From Streptomyces fumanus (GTDB lineage: Bacteria; Actinomycetota; Actinomycetes; Streptomycetales; Streptomycetaceae): a DNA stretch of 64,000 nt. The notes under the pieces are model-generated. The model did not search any database, had not been told where the DNA came from, and worked only from the letters and a program-made list of their open reading frames with translations. The stretch spans positions 124,001-188,000 of the forward strand of contig NZ_BNBI01000010.1 in assembly GCF_014655295.1 (NCBI RefSeq), given 5' to 3'. The position numbers and the translations under genes were made by a program. This document shows, one piece after another, positions 1-6,717 of this stretch (position 1 is the stretch's first letter; each line of letters begins with the position of its first letter).

Positions 1-24
1 CACCGGTGCCCGGTCCGGTACGCC

Positions 25-30
25 TACCCT
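25..30 (+). promoter_or_regulatory. -10 box TACCCT for a leaderless phosphatase mRNA
   Basis: TACCCT fits the Streptomyces -10 pattern TANNNT and ends six bases before the ATG at 37. No Shine-Dalgarno sequence lies between, so transcription probably starts at or next to the start codon. A -35 element cannot be judged because it would fall at the edge of the window. Confidence 0.5.
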
Positions 31-36
31 TGGCGC

Positions 37-723
37 ATGCCCACGCTGATCCTCGTCAGGCACGGACGTTCCACCGCCAACACCGAGGGGCTGCTCGCCG
101 GCTGGACGCCCGGCGTCGCCCTCGACGAACGCGGCGCCGCACAGGCCGCCGCCCTGCCCGCGCGGCTGGCCGGAGTGCCGGTCTCCGAGGTGGTCACCAG
201 CCCCCTGCAGCGCTGCCAGGAGACGATCCGGCCGCTGCTGGACGCCCGCCCCGGGCTGCGCGTGCACACCGACGAACGGATCGGGGAGTGCCACTACGGC
301 GACTGGTCCGGCCGCAAGCTCGCCGAGCTGAACGACGAGCCGCTGATGCAGGTCGTCCAGGCGCACCCCTCGGCGGCGGCCTTCCCCGGCGGCGAGTCGA
401 TGCGCGCCATGCAGACCCGCGCCGCCGAGGCGGTCCGCGAGTGGAACGCGCGCGTGGAGCGCGACCACGGCGCCGACGCCGTGTACCTGATGTGCTCCCA
501 CGGCGACATCATCAAGTCGCTGGTGGCGGACGCCCTCGGCCTCCACCTGGACCTCTTCCAGCGCATCCACGTGGACCCGTGCTCCGTCACCGCGATCCGC
601 TACACCCGGCTGCGGCCCTTCCTGGTCCGCCTCGGCGACACCGGCGACCTCACCTCCCTGGCCCCGCCCGAGGAGCCGCACGGCGGCGACGCCACCGTCG
701 GGGGCGGCGCGGGCGCACCGTGA
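37..723 (+). CDS. Histidine phosphatase family protein (MSMEG_4193-type)
   Basis: This 228-residue protein belongs to the phosphoglycerate-mutase-like histidine phosphatases. The phosphate-accepting motif RHG is at residues 8-10, and the second catalytic histidine is in a CSHGD motif near residue 154. A GExxYGDW-like stretch (GECHYGDW, near residue 88) carries the proton-donor glutamate region. There is no signal peptide, so it should be cytosolic. The last 30 residues are Gly/Pro-rich and probably disordered. It is followed by a DUF3090 gene and a kinase-like gene, a trio that recurs in actinobacteria near mshC (Rv2135c-Rv2133c in Mycobacterium tuberculosis, from memory). The substrate is unknown. 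The ATG at 37 is supported by a -10 box at 25-30 that suggests a leaderless transcript. Confidence 0.9.
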   Translation: MPTLILVRHGRSTANTEGLLAGWTPGVALDERGAAQAAALPARLAGVPVSEVVTSPLQRCQETIRPLLDARPGLRVHTDERIGECHYGDWSGRKLAELNDEPLMQVVQAHPSAAAFPGGESMRAMQTRAAEAVREWNARVERDHGADAVYLMCSHGDIIKSLVADALGLHLDLFQRIHVDPCSVTAIRYTRLRPFLVRLGDTGDLTSLAPPEEPHGGDATVGGGAGAP

Positions 724-736
724 TCGTCGGCCGCAG

Positions 737-742
737 TAGGGT
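737..742 (+). promoter_or_regulatory. -10 box TAGGGT upstream of the DUF3090 gene
   Basis: TAGGGT lies about 50 bases before the GTG at 791 and is a good match to the vegetative -10 consensus. It suggests that the DUF3090 and kinase-like pair has its own promoter rather than depending on the phosphatase gene. Confidence 0.4.
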
Positions 743-790
743 GAAGCGGTCCCGGTAACGCCCACCCCCGACTCGCAATGGAGACAGGAC

Positions 791-1381
791 GTGTCCCGTC
801 AGGTGTTCCTCTACGACCAACCGGACCGCTTCGTGGCCGGCACGGTCGGACTGCCCGGACGCCGTACGTTCTTCCTCCAGGCCATCGCCGGCTCCCGGGT
901 GACCAGCGTGGCCCTGGAGAAGACCCAGGTCGCCGCGCTCGCCGAACGCATGGACGAGCTGCTGGACGAGGTGGTCCGGCGCAGCGGCGGCAGCGCGGCC
1001 GTGCCCGCCGTGGCCCCCGCGGAGGTCACCGACACCGCCCCGCTGGACACCCCCGTGGAGGAGGAGTTCCGGGTCGGCACCATGGCGCTCGCCTGGGACG
1101 GCGAGGACCAGCGCATGATCGTCGAGGCGCAGGCCCTGGTCGAACTGGACGCCGATTCCGAGGAGGACCTCGCCGAGGCCGAGGAACGGCTCCTGCAGGA
1201 CGAGGAGAACGGCCCCCCGATGCTGCGGGTCCGGCTCACCGGCGCGCAGGCCAGGGCCTTCGCCAAGCGCGCCCTCGACGTCGTCAACGCCGGGCGGCCG
1301 CCGTGCCCGCTGTGCAGCCTCCCGCTCGACCCGGAAGGACACGTATGTCCGCGCCAGAACGGATACCGCCGCGGAGCGTGA
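791..1381 (+). CDS. DUF3090 family protein with C-terminal zinc ribbon
   Basis: This 196-residue protein is of the DUF3090 family, which has no established function. The first 165 residues are mixed alpha/beta and rich in acid residues, including the stretch DADSEEDLAEAEERLLQDEENG. The C-terminus holds a CPLC pair and a further cysteine in HVCPRQNGY, arranged like a zinc ribbon. The GTG start at 791 is preceded by a GGAGACAGGA ribosome binding region. The stop codon lies 37 bases inside the next gene, so the two are probably translationally coupled and may act together. The family occurs next to the histidine phosphatase and the kinase-like gene in many actinobacteria, which suggests a joint role. 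Confidence 0.88.
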   Translation: MSRQVFLYDQPDRFVAGTVGLPGRRTFFLQAIAGSRVTSVALEKTQVAALAERMDELLDEVVRRSGGSAAVPAVAPAEVTDTAPLDTPVEEEFRVGTMALAWDGEDQRMIVEAQALVELDADSEEDLAEAEERLLQDEENGPPMLRVRLTGAQARAFAKRALDVVNAGRPPCPLCSLPLDPEGHVCPRQNGYRRGA

Positions 1382-2160
1382 CGGCCGTCGACCTGCTCAC
1401 CCAGGGCGAACTGACCGTCCGCGGCCGGATCCGCGACGCCTCCAACGCGGCCCTGTACTGCGTGGTCTCCCTCGACGGCCGGGAAGCCCCCTGCGTCTAC
1501 AAGCCCGTCGCCGGGGAGCGGCCCCTGTGGGACTTCCCCGACGGCACCCTCGCCCAGCGCGAGGTGGCCGCCTACGAGGTCTCCGAGGCCACCGGCTGGG
1601 GCCTGGTGCCGCCCACCGTGCTGCGCGACGGCCCGTACGGCGAGGGCATGGTCCAGTCCTGGATCGAGGCCACGCCCGACGCCGACCTGCTCGCCCTGGT
1701 GGACGGCGAGGAGCCCGAGCCCGGCTGGAAGGCGATCGGGCTGGCCGAGGTCGCCGAGGACCGGACCGCGCTGCTGGTGCACGCCGACGACGAGAAGCTG
1801 CGGCGGCTCGCGGTGCTGGACGCCGTGATCAACAACGCCGACCGCAAGGGCGGCCACCTGCTGCCCGCCGGCGACCGCCTGTACGGCATCGACCACGGCG
1901 TCACCTTCCACGCCGAGAACAAGCTGCGCACCCTGCTGTGGGGCTGGGCCGGCGAGCCGCTCACCCCCGAGGCCGTGGCGGTCCTCGGCACCCTGCGGGA
2001 CGCCCTCGAGGACGGCGCCGCCCTCGCGACCAGGCTGGCCGAGCTGATCACCCCGGCCGAGATCGACGCCACCCGCGCCCGGGTGGCCGCGCTGCTCGCC
2101 TCGGGCCGGCATCCGGAACCCACCGGGGACTGGCCGGCGATCCCCTGGCCACCGGTCTAG
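1345..2160 (+). CDS. SCO1664-family PI3/4-kinase/HipA-like protein
   Basis: This 271-residue protein matches the SCO1664 family (TIGR03843-type), related to phosphatidylinositol 3/4-kinases and HipA-like kinases. Active-site-like motifs are visible: VYKPVAGERPLWDFP near residues 50-65 (nucleotide lysine), then NNADRKGGHLL (catalytic loop type N-x-D-R) and YGIDHGVTFH (metal-binding D-H-G) around residues 165-195. These residues are kept, so the protein may be an active kinase; lipid, protein and small-molecule substrates are all possible. The ATG start at 1345 overlaps the DUF3090 gene by 37 bases. No membrane segment is visible. Pairing with a zinc-ribbon protein and a phosphatase looks like a reversible phosphorylation module, but that is inference. 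Confidence 0.85.
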   Translation: MSAPERIPPRSVTAVDLLTQGELTVRGRIRDASNAALYCVVSLDGREAPCVYKPVAGERPLWDFPDGTLAQREVAAYEVSEATGWGLVPPTVLRDGPYGEGMVQSWIEATPDADLLALVDGEEPEPGWKAIGLAEVAEDRTALLVHADDEKLRRLAVLDAVINNADRKGGHLLPAGDRLYGIDHGVTFHAENKLRTLLWGWAGEPLTPEAVAVLGTLRDALEDGAALATRLAELITPAEIDATRARVAALLASGRHPEPTGDWPAIPWPPV

Positions 2161-2242
2161 CAGCACAGATGCCCGGAATCGGCAAGAGCGCCTAACCGGT
2201 CATCCGGCCCGGTCCGGTTCGTGTACGGAACATCCGTCCGGT

Positions 2243-2248
2243 TAGGCT
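2243..2248 (+). promoter_or_regulatory. -10 box TAGGCT for leaderless mshC
   Basis: TAGGCT ends six bases before the mshC ATG at 2255, and there is no ribosome binding site between them. This is the geometry of a leaderless transcript. It also shows that mshC has its own promoter, 95 bases after the preceding stop codon. Confidence 0.55.
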
Positions 2249-2254
2249 CAAGAC

Positions 2255-3484
2255 ATGCATGCCTGGCCCGCTTCCGAGGTCCCCGCCCTGCCTGGTCAGG
2301 GCCGCGACCTGAGGATCCACGACACCGCGACCGGGGGCCTGGTGACCCTCGACCCCGGCCCCGTCGCCCGTATCTACGTCTGCGGCATCACCCCGTACGA
2401 CGCCACCCACATGGGACACGCGGCGACCTACAACGCGTTCGACCTCGTGCAGCGCGTGTGGCTCGACACCAAGCGGCAGGTCCACTACGTCCAGAACGTC
2501 ACCGACGTCGACGACCCCCTCCTGGAGCGCGCCCGGCGCGACAACGTCGACTGGACCGCCCTCGCGGAGCGGGAGACCACCCTGTTCCGCGAGGACATGA
2601 CCGCGCTCAGGATGCTCCCGCCGAAGCACTACATAGGCGCCGTCGAGGCCATACCGGGCATCGTCCCGCTGGTCGAACGGCTCCGGGACGCGGGCGCCGC
2701 CTACGACCTGGACGGCGACATCTACTTCTCCGTCGAGTCCGACCCCCACTTCGGCGGGGTGTCCCACCTCGACGCCGCCGCGATGAGGCTGCTCTCCGCA
2801 GAGCGCGGCGGCGACCCGGAGCGGCCGGGCAAGAAGAACCCGCTCGACCCGATGCTGTGGATGGCGGCCCGCGAGGGCGAGCCGAGCTGGGACGGCGGCT
2901 CGCTGGGCCGCGGCCGGCCCGGCTGGCACATCGAGTGCGTCGCCATCGCCCTGGACCACCTCGGCATGGGCTTCGACGTCCAGGGCGGCGGCTCCGACCT
3001 GGCCTTCCCGCACCACGAGATGGGCGCCTCGCACGCCCAGGTCCTCACCGGCGAATTCCCCATGGCCAAGGCGTACGTGCACGCCGGCATGGTCGGCCTG
3101 CACGGCGAGAAGATGTCCAAGTCCAAGGGCAACCTGGTCTTCGTCTCGGCGCTGCGCCGCGACGGCGTCGACCCGGCCGCCATCCGGCTGACGCTCCTCG
3201 CCCACCACTACCGCTCCGACTGGGAGTGGACCGACCAGGTGCTGCGGGACGCCGTCGCCCGTCTGGAGCGCTGGCGGGCCGCCGTCTCCCGGCCGGACGG
3301 CCCGCCCGCCGAGGCGCTGGTCGAGGAGATCCGCGAGGCCCTCGCCGAGGACCTGGACTCCCCGGCCGCGCTCGCCGCGGTCGACCGCTGGGCCGCGCGC
3401 CAGCAGGAGACGGGCGGTACGGACCCCGGCGCCCCCGGCGTCGTCTCCCGCGCCGTGGACGCGCTGCTCGGCGTCGCCCTGTAA
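2255..3484 (+). CDS. mshC: Cysteine:1D-myo-inosityl-GlcN ligase, mycothiol synthesis
   Basis: MshC joins L-cysteine to glucosaminyl-inositol using ATP, the penultimate step of mycothiol synthesis, in the cytosol. The 409-residue sequence is a class I cysteinyl-tRNA-synthetase-like enzyme. C43 (VCGITPYD) is a zinc ligand, HMGH at 52-55 is the HIGH motif, and KMSKS is at 286-290. Unlike true CysRS it is short and lacks an anticodon-binding tail, as expected for MshC. The DHLGMGFDVQGGGSDLAFPHHE stretch (cut here as conserved GGSDL and HHE) supplies the remaining zinc-site residues. The start is an ATG with a -10 box six bases upstream. It is monocistronic on the plus strand between the kinase-like gene and a Tat-exported protein. 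Confidence 0.96.
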   Translation: MHAWPASEVPALPGQGRDLRIHDTATGGLVTLDPGPVARIYVCGITPYDATHMGHAATYNAFDLVQRVWLDTKRQVHYVQNVTDVDDPLLERARRDNVDWTALAERETTLFREDMTALRMLPPKHYIGAVEAIPGIVPLVERLRDAGAAYDLDGDIYFSVESDPHFGGVSHLDAAAMRLLSAERGGDPERPGKKNPLDPMLWMAAREGEPSWDGGSLGRGRPGWHIECVAIALDHLGMGFDVQGGGSDLAFPHHEMGASHAQVLTGEFPMAKAYVHAGMVGLHGEKMSKSKGNLVFVSALRRDGVDPAAIRLTLLAHHYRSDWEWTDQVLRDAVARLERWRAAVSRPDGPPAEALVEEIREALAEDLDSPAALAAVDRWAARQQETGGTDPGAPGVVSRAVDALLGVAL

Positions 3485-3622
3485 CCGGGACCGGCCGGGA
3501 CAGAAGTGGCAAGGGGGCTTCCGCGCGCAACCGCTGCGGAGGCCCCCGCCCGTGTGCTGGGCTGTGATCCTCTGCAGTCGGCCGGCCGGACGACGGCCGG
3601 CCCCGTAGCGGAAGGACGCACC

Positions 3623-4579
3623 GTGGCACGTTCCTTCGCCCGACGCGCGCTGCTCACCGGCGGCGCCGCCCTCACCTCGGCCGCACTGTTCGGTGGCACC
3701 GCCCGCGCCGCCGCCCCGCACCCGTCCGCCGGCGCCGCGTGGCCCCGGCGGTTCCCGCTGCCGGACGGCTTCCAGCCCGAGGGCATCACCATCGGCGCCG
3801 CCCCGTACGCCTACTTCGGCTCGCTCGCCGACGGCGACATCTACCGGGCGAGCCTGGCCACCGGGCGCGGCAAGGTGATCGCCGAGGGTCCCGGGCCCGG
3901 TCACGCCGCCGTCGGGCTGCGCATCGACCGGCGCGGCAGACTCTTCGTCAGCGGCGGCGACAGCGGCGAGATACGCGTGGTCGACGCCCGTACCGGCGAG
4001 ACGGAGCAGGTGTACGCCACCGGCGGCGCCTTCGTGAACGACGTGATCCTCACCCCGGGCGCCGCCTGGTTCACCGACTCCTTCACCGCCGTCCTGTACC
4101 GGCTCGCCCTGGACCGGCACGGCCGCCCGGGGGACGTGACGGCGGTCGCGCTGACCGGCGACTGGGAGCAGGGCCCGGACTTCACCGCCAACGGCATCGA
4201 ACGCACCCCCGACGGCAGCGCCCTGCTGGTGGTCAACGCCTACGCGGACGGTGGCGGCCTGATGCGCGTCGACCCGCGCACCGGCACCGCCCGCGCCGTC
4301 GACCTCGGCCCCGCCCGGCTCCCCAACGGCGACGGTCTGCTGCTGCTCGGCCGGACCCTGTACGCCGTCCAGCAGTGGCAGAACGCCATCGACGTGTTCC
4401 ACCTGGACGCGGCCGGCACCCGGGGCACCCTGATCACCCGCATCACCGACCCGCGGTTCCGCATCCCCACCACCGTGGCGGCCTGGGGCGACCGGCTGTA
4501 CCTGCCCAACGCCCGCTTCGACGTGGACCCGCCGCAGCCGGACACCGAGTACGACGCGGTGGCGGTGGACCGGGTCTGA
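3623..4579 (+). CDS. Tat-exported SMP-30/gluconolactonase-like beta-propeller
   Basis: This 318-residue protein begins with a twin-arginine signal (SFARRALLTGG, then an Ala-rich hydrophobic run, with likely cleavage after ARA near residue 31). The mature part has repeated propeller-like strands (IDRRGRLFVSGGDSGEIRVVD, FVNDVILTPGAAWFTD, NGIERTPDGSALLVVN), as in the SMP-30/gluconolactonase/LRE superfamily. Homologues are sometimes mislabelled superoxide dismutase; nothing here supports that. The substrate is unknown. The GTG at 3623 was chosen because GGAAGGA lies six bases upstream and the Tat signal starts there; the longer reading frame from 3506 has no such support. It is followed by a short tandem repeat and a terminator shared with the convergent PAC2 gene. 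Confidence 0.8.
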   Translation: MARSFARRALLTGGAALTSAALFGGTARAAAPHPSAGAAWPRRFPLPDGFQPEGITIGAAPYAYFGSLADGDIYRASLATGRGKVIAEGPGPGHAAVGLRIDRRGRLFVSGGDSGEIRVVDARTGETEQVYATGGAFVNDVILTPGAAWFTDSFTAVLYRLALDRHGRPGDVTAVALTGDWEQGPDFTANGIERTPDGSALLVVNAYADGGGLMRVDPRTGTARAVDLGPARLPNGDGLLLLGRTLYAVQQWQNAIDVFHLDAAGTRGTLITRITDPRFRIPTTVAAWGDRLYLPNARFDVDPPQPDTEYDAVAVDRV

Positions 4580-4629
4580 CGACCGGGCCGGGGGAGACCC
4601 ACGGCGGCCCGGACGACACCACGGCGGCC

Positions 4630-4713
4630 GGACGCGAGACCGACGGCCCCCGACGCGAGAACGGCGGCCCCCGACGCGAGAACGGCGGCCCCGGACGCGA
4701 GAACGGCGGCCCC
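4630..4713. repeat. Four tandem 21-bp repeats
   Basis: Four consecutive 21-base units start at 4630, 4651, 4672 and 4693, with the form (C/G)GACGCGAGAACGGCGGCCC followed by C. Units 2 and 3 are identical; unit 1 has two changes and unit 4 one. They lie in the convergent gap between the propeller protein and the PAC2 gene. A seven-codon periodicity exists in one frame, but no gene start or ribosome binding site supports translation. Confidence 0.85.
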
Positions 4714-4730
4714 GGGGCCGTACGACGGGC

Positions 4731-4760
4731 GGGGGCGCGCTCCGCGTGGAACGCGCCCCC
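4731..4760. terminator. Bidirectional hairpin between convergent genes
   Basis: GGGGGCGCG (4731-4739) pairs with CGCGCCCCC (4752-4760) in a perfect 9-bp stem. It sits 150 bases after the propeller-protein stop and 6 bases after the PAC2 stop (minus strand), so it can serve both genes. Confidence 0.6.
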
Positions 4761-4765
4761 GGCGG

Positions 4766-5749
4766 TCACTCCTCCGACGACTCCTCGTCGTCGCCGCCCG
4801 TCCTCGGCGGCTTCGGCGGACGCGGCCGGCCGCCCGGCTCGCCCCGCAGGAACGGCGGGCCGGGCGGGCCGTCGCCGCCGTCCGCCGTGGCGTGCCCGCC
4901 CGGTCCGGCCCCGTCCCGGCGGCGCAGATACCGCTCGAACTCCCGCGCGATCGCCTCGCCCGACGCCTCCGGCAGCTCCGCGGTGTCCCGGGCCTCCTCC
5001 AGTGTCTGCACGTACTCGGCGACCTCGCTGTCCTCGGCGGCGAGCTGATCGACGCCCACCTGCCAGGCGCGCGCGTCCTCGGGCAGCTCGCCCAGCGGGA
5101 TGCGCACGTCGATCAGGTCCTCCAGCCGGTTCAGCAGGGCGAGCGTGGCCTTCGGGTTCGGCGGCTGCGAGACGTAGTGCGGCACCGCCGCCCACAGCGA
5201 CACCGCCGGTACGCCCGCGTGCGTGCAGGCTTCCTGGAGGATGCCGACGATGCCGGTGGGACCCTCGTACTTGGTCTCCTCCAGGTCCATCCGGCGGGCC
5301 AGGTCCGCGTCCGAGGTGGTCCCGCTGATCGGCACCGGGCGGGTGTGCGGGGTGTCACCGAGCAGGGCACCCAGGATGACCACCAGTTCCACGCCCAGCT
5401 CGTGGGCGAAGCCCAGCAGCTCGTTGCAGAACGAGCGCCAGCGCATGGACGGCTCGATGCCGCGCACCAGCACCAGGTCGCGCGGCTTCTCGCCGCCGAC
5501 CCGGACCACCGACAGCCTGGTCGTCGGCCAGGTGATCTTGCGGACGCCGGCCTCCATGAACACCGTGGGCCGGTTGACCTGGAAGTCGTAGTAGTCCTCG
5601 GCGTCCAGCGCCGCGAACACCTCGCCCTTCCACTCCCGGTCCAGGTGCGCGACCGCGGTGGAGGCGGCGTCGCCGGCGTCGTTCCAGCCTTCGAACGCGG
5701 CCACCATGACTGGGTCGATCAGCTCGGGAACCCCCTCCAGCTCGATCAC
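4766..5749 (-). CDS. PAC2 (proteasome assembly chaperone 2) family protein
   Basis: This 327-residue protein has the PAC2 fold, seen in the opening LEGVPELIDPVMVAAFEGWNDAGDAA and the later GALLGDTPHTRPVPISGTTSD and EGPTGIVGILQEACTHAGV. The family is named after eukaryotic proteasome assembly chaperones, but its role in actinobacteria is not settled. The C-terminal 50 residues are Pro/Gly-rich and end in an acidic DDEESSEE tail. The GTG at 5749 is chosen because GGAGG lies six bases upstream; a longer frame from 5848 starts with a basic, unconserved stretch. The Pup-proteasome genes lie 18 kb away in this window, so a link to the proteasome is possible but not shown. Confidence 0.85.
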   Translation of the reverse strand: MIELEGVPELIDPVMVAAFEGWNDAGDAASTAVAHLDREWKGEVFAALDAEDYYDFQVNRPTVFMEAGVRKITWPTTRLSVVRVGGEKPRDLVLVRGIEPSMRWRSFCNELLGFAHELGVELVVILGALLGDTPHTRPVPISGTTSDADLARRMDLEETKYEGPTGIVGILQEACTHAGVPAVSLWAAVPHYVSQPPNPKATLALLNRLEDLIDVRIPLGELPEDARAWQVGVDQLAAEDSEVAEYVQTLEEARDTAELPEASGEAIAREFERYLRRRDGAGPGGHATADGGDGPPGPPFLRGEPGGRPRPPKPPRTGGDDEESSEE

Positions 5750-5881
5750 CCAGCGCCTCCTTCCGACGTGCCCTCGCGTACGTCCCAACCTTACGGCGTG
5801 CCGCGGGGGCGCCCGCGACCCCCTTGCACGGGGGAGTGAACGGATCACTGCCCCGTTCTCCGGGCTCGAACACCCGGAAGA

Positions 5882-6553
5882 TCACAGGGTCGAGCGCAGC
5901 CACTGCTCCACCGACGCGATGTGCACCGTCGCCCAGGACCGGGCGGCCTCCGCGTCCCGGTCGCGCAGCGCGGCGAGGATCGCCCGGTGCTCGCGCAGGG
6001 TGCGGCCGACCGCGTCCTCCTGGGTCAGGCCGCGCCAGACCCGGGCCCGGGTGGTGGGCCCGGACAGCCCGTCGAGCAGGGAGCACAGGACCGTGTTGCC
6101 CGAGCCGCGCACGATGCCCCGGTGGAACTCCAGGTCGCAGGCGACCAGCGTCTCCACCGACGGCTCCTCCCCGAGCGCGTCCAACTGGGCGTCCAGCGCG
6201 TCCAGTTCCGCCTCGCCGATCCGGCCGGCCGCCATCGCGGTCGCGGCCGGCTCCAGGATGCGGCGTACCGCGAGGAACTCCAGGACCGTGTCGTCGCGGT
6301 GGAAGTCGACCACGAAGCTGAGCGCCTCCAGCAGGAGCTGCGGGTCCAGGCTGGTCACGTAGGTGCCGTCGCCCTGGCGCACGTCCAGGATGCGGATGAG
6401 CGACAGGGCGCGGACGGCCTCCCGCAGGGAGTTGCGGGACAGGCCCAGTTCACCGGCGAGCTCGCTCTCCTTGGGCAGCCGGTCGCCGGGCCGCAGCGCG
6501 CCGGAGACGATCATGCCCTTGATCTTCTCGATCGCCTCGTCGGTGACTGCCAC
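5882..6553 (-). CDS. FadR/GntR-family transcriptional regulator
   Basis: This protein of 223 residues (GTG start) has an N-terminal winged helix (EKIKGMIVSGALRPGDRLPKESELAGELGLSRNSLREAVRAL) followed by an all-helical FCD ligand domain with acidic/histidine metal-site candidates (DLEFHRGIV, HRAILAALRDRD). Two starts are possible. The GTG at 6553 has AGGGAGG six bases upstream; an ATG at 6592 adds 13 residues but has no ribosome binding site and lies inside a perfect inverted repeat at 6589-6599 that looks like an operator. I prefer the GTG. The gene lies between the PAC2 gene and the glycerol operon, and its regulated genes are unknown. Confidence 0.85.
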   Translation of the reverse strand: MAVTDEAIEKIKGMIVSGALRPGDRLPKESELAGELGLSRNSLREAVRALSLIRILDVRQGDGTYVTSLDPQLLLEALSFVVDFHRDDTVLEFLAVRRILEPAATAMAAGRIGEAELDALDAQLDALGEEPSVETLVACDLEFHRGIVRGSGNTVLCSLLDGLSGPTTRARVWRGLTQEDAVGRTLREHRAILAALRDRDAEAARSWATVHIASVEQWLRSTL

Positions 6554-6588
6554 GGTCGGCCTCCCTGCCTCGCCCGGACGCCGCTCAG

Positions 6589-6599
6589 ACATCCGATGT
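6589..6599. promoter_or_regulatory. Inverted repeat ACATC-C-GATGT, probable GntR operator
   Basis: ACATCCGATGT is a perfect 5-1-5 inverted repeat, 36 bases upstream of the preferred GTG start of the FadR-type gene. Its size and position fit an autoregulatory GntR-family operator. This is inference from symmetry and location. Confidence 0.5.
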
Positions 6600-6648
6600 A
6601 TCAGGCCATTATGGGGTGCCGGCCGACCGTGGCCGGGGGGCCGCGCTC

Positions 6649-6715
6649 GCCGGGAGGGGCCCCTGCCGGGAGGCCCCTGCCGGGAGGTCCTCGCCGGGAG
6701 GTCCTCGCCGGGAGG
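6649..6715. repeat. Five GCCGGGAGG repeats, period 14-16 bp
   Basis: The 9-mer GCCGGGAGG occurs at 6649, 6665, 6679, 6693 and 6707 (spacings 16, 14, 14, 14), immediately after the glpD stop codon. The units between them alternate between CCCCT and TCCTC. No gene covers the repeats. Confidence 0.8.
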
Positions 6716-6717
6716 CC

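Noticed and set aside
4600..4740. Peptide repeat RENGGPR encoded by the 21-bp repeats
   Set aside because: The frame has no start with a ribosome binding site and runs on into antisense of the PAC2 gene; I treat it as a DNA repeat only.
4630..6715. CRISPR-like array formed by the short repeats at 4630 and 6649
   Set aside because: The units are contiguous tandem repeats of 14-21 bases with no unique spacers, and no cas genes are present; the RecB-like nuclease at 19274 is not Cas4 in context.
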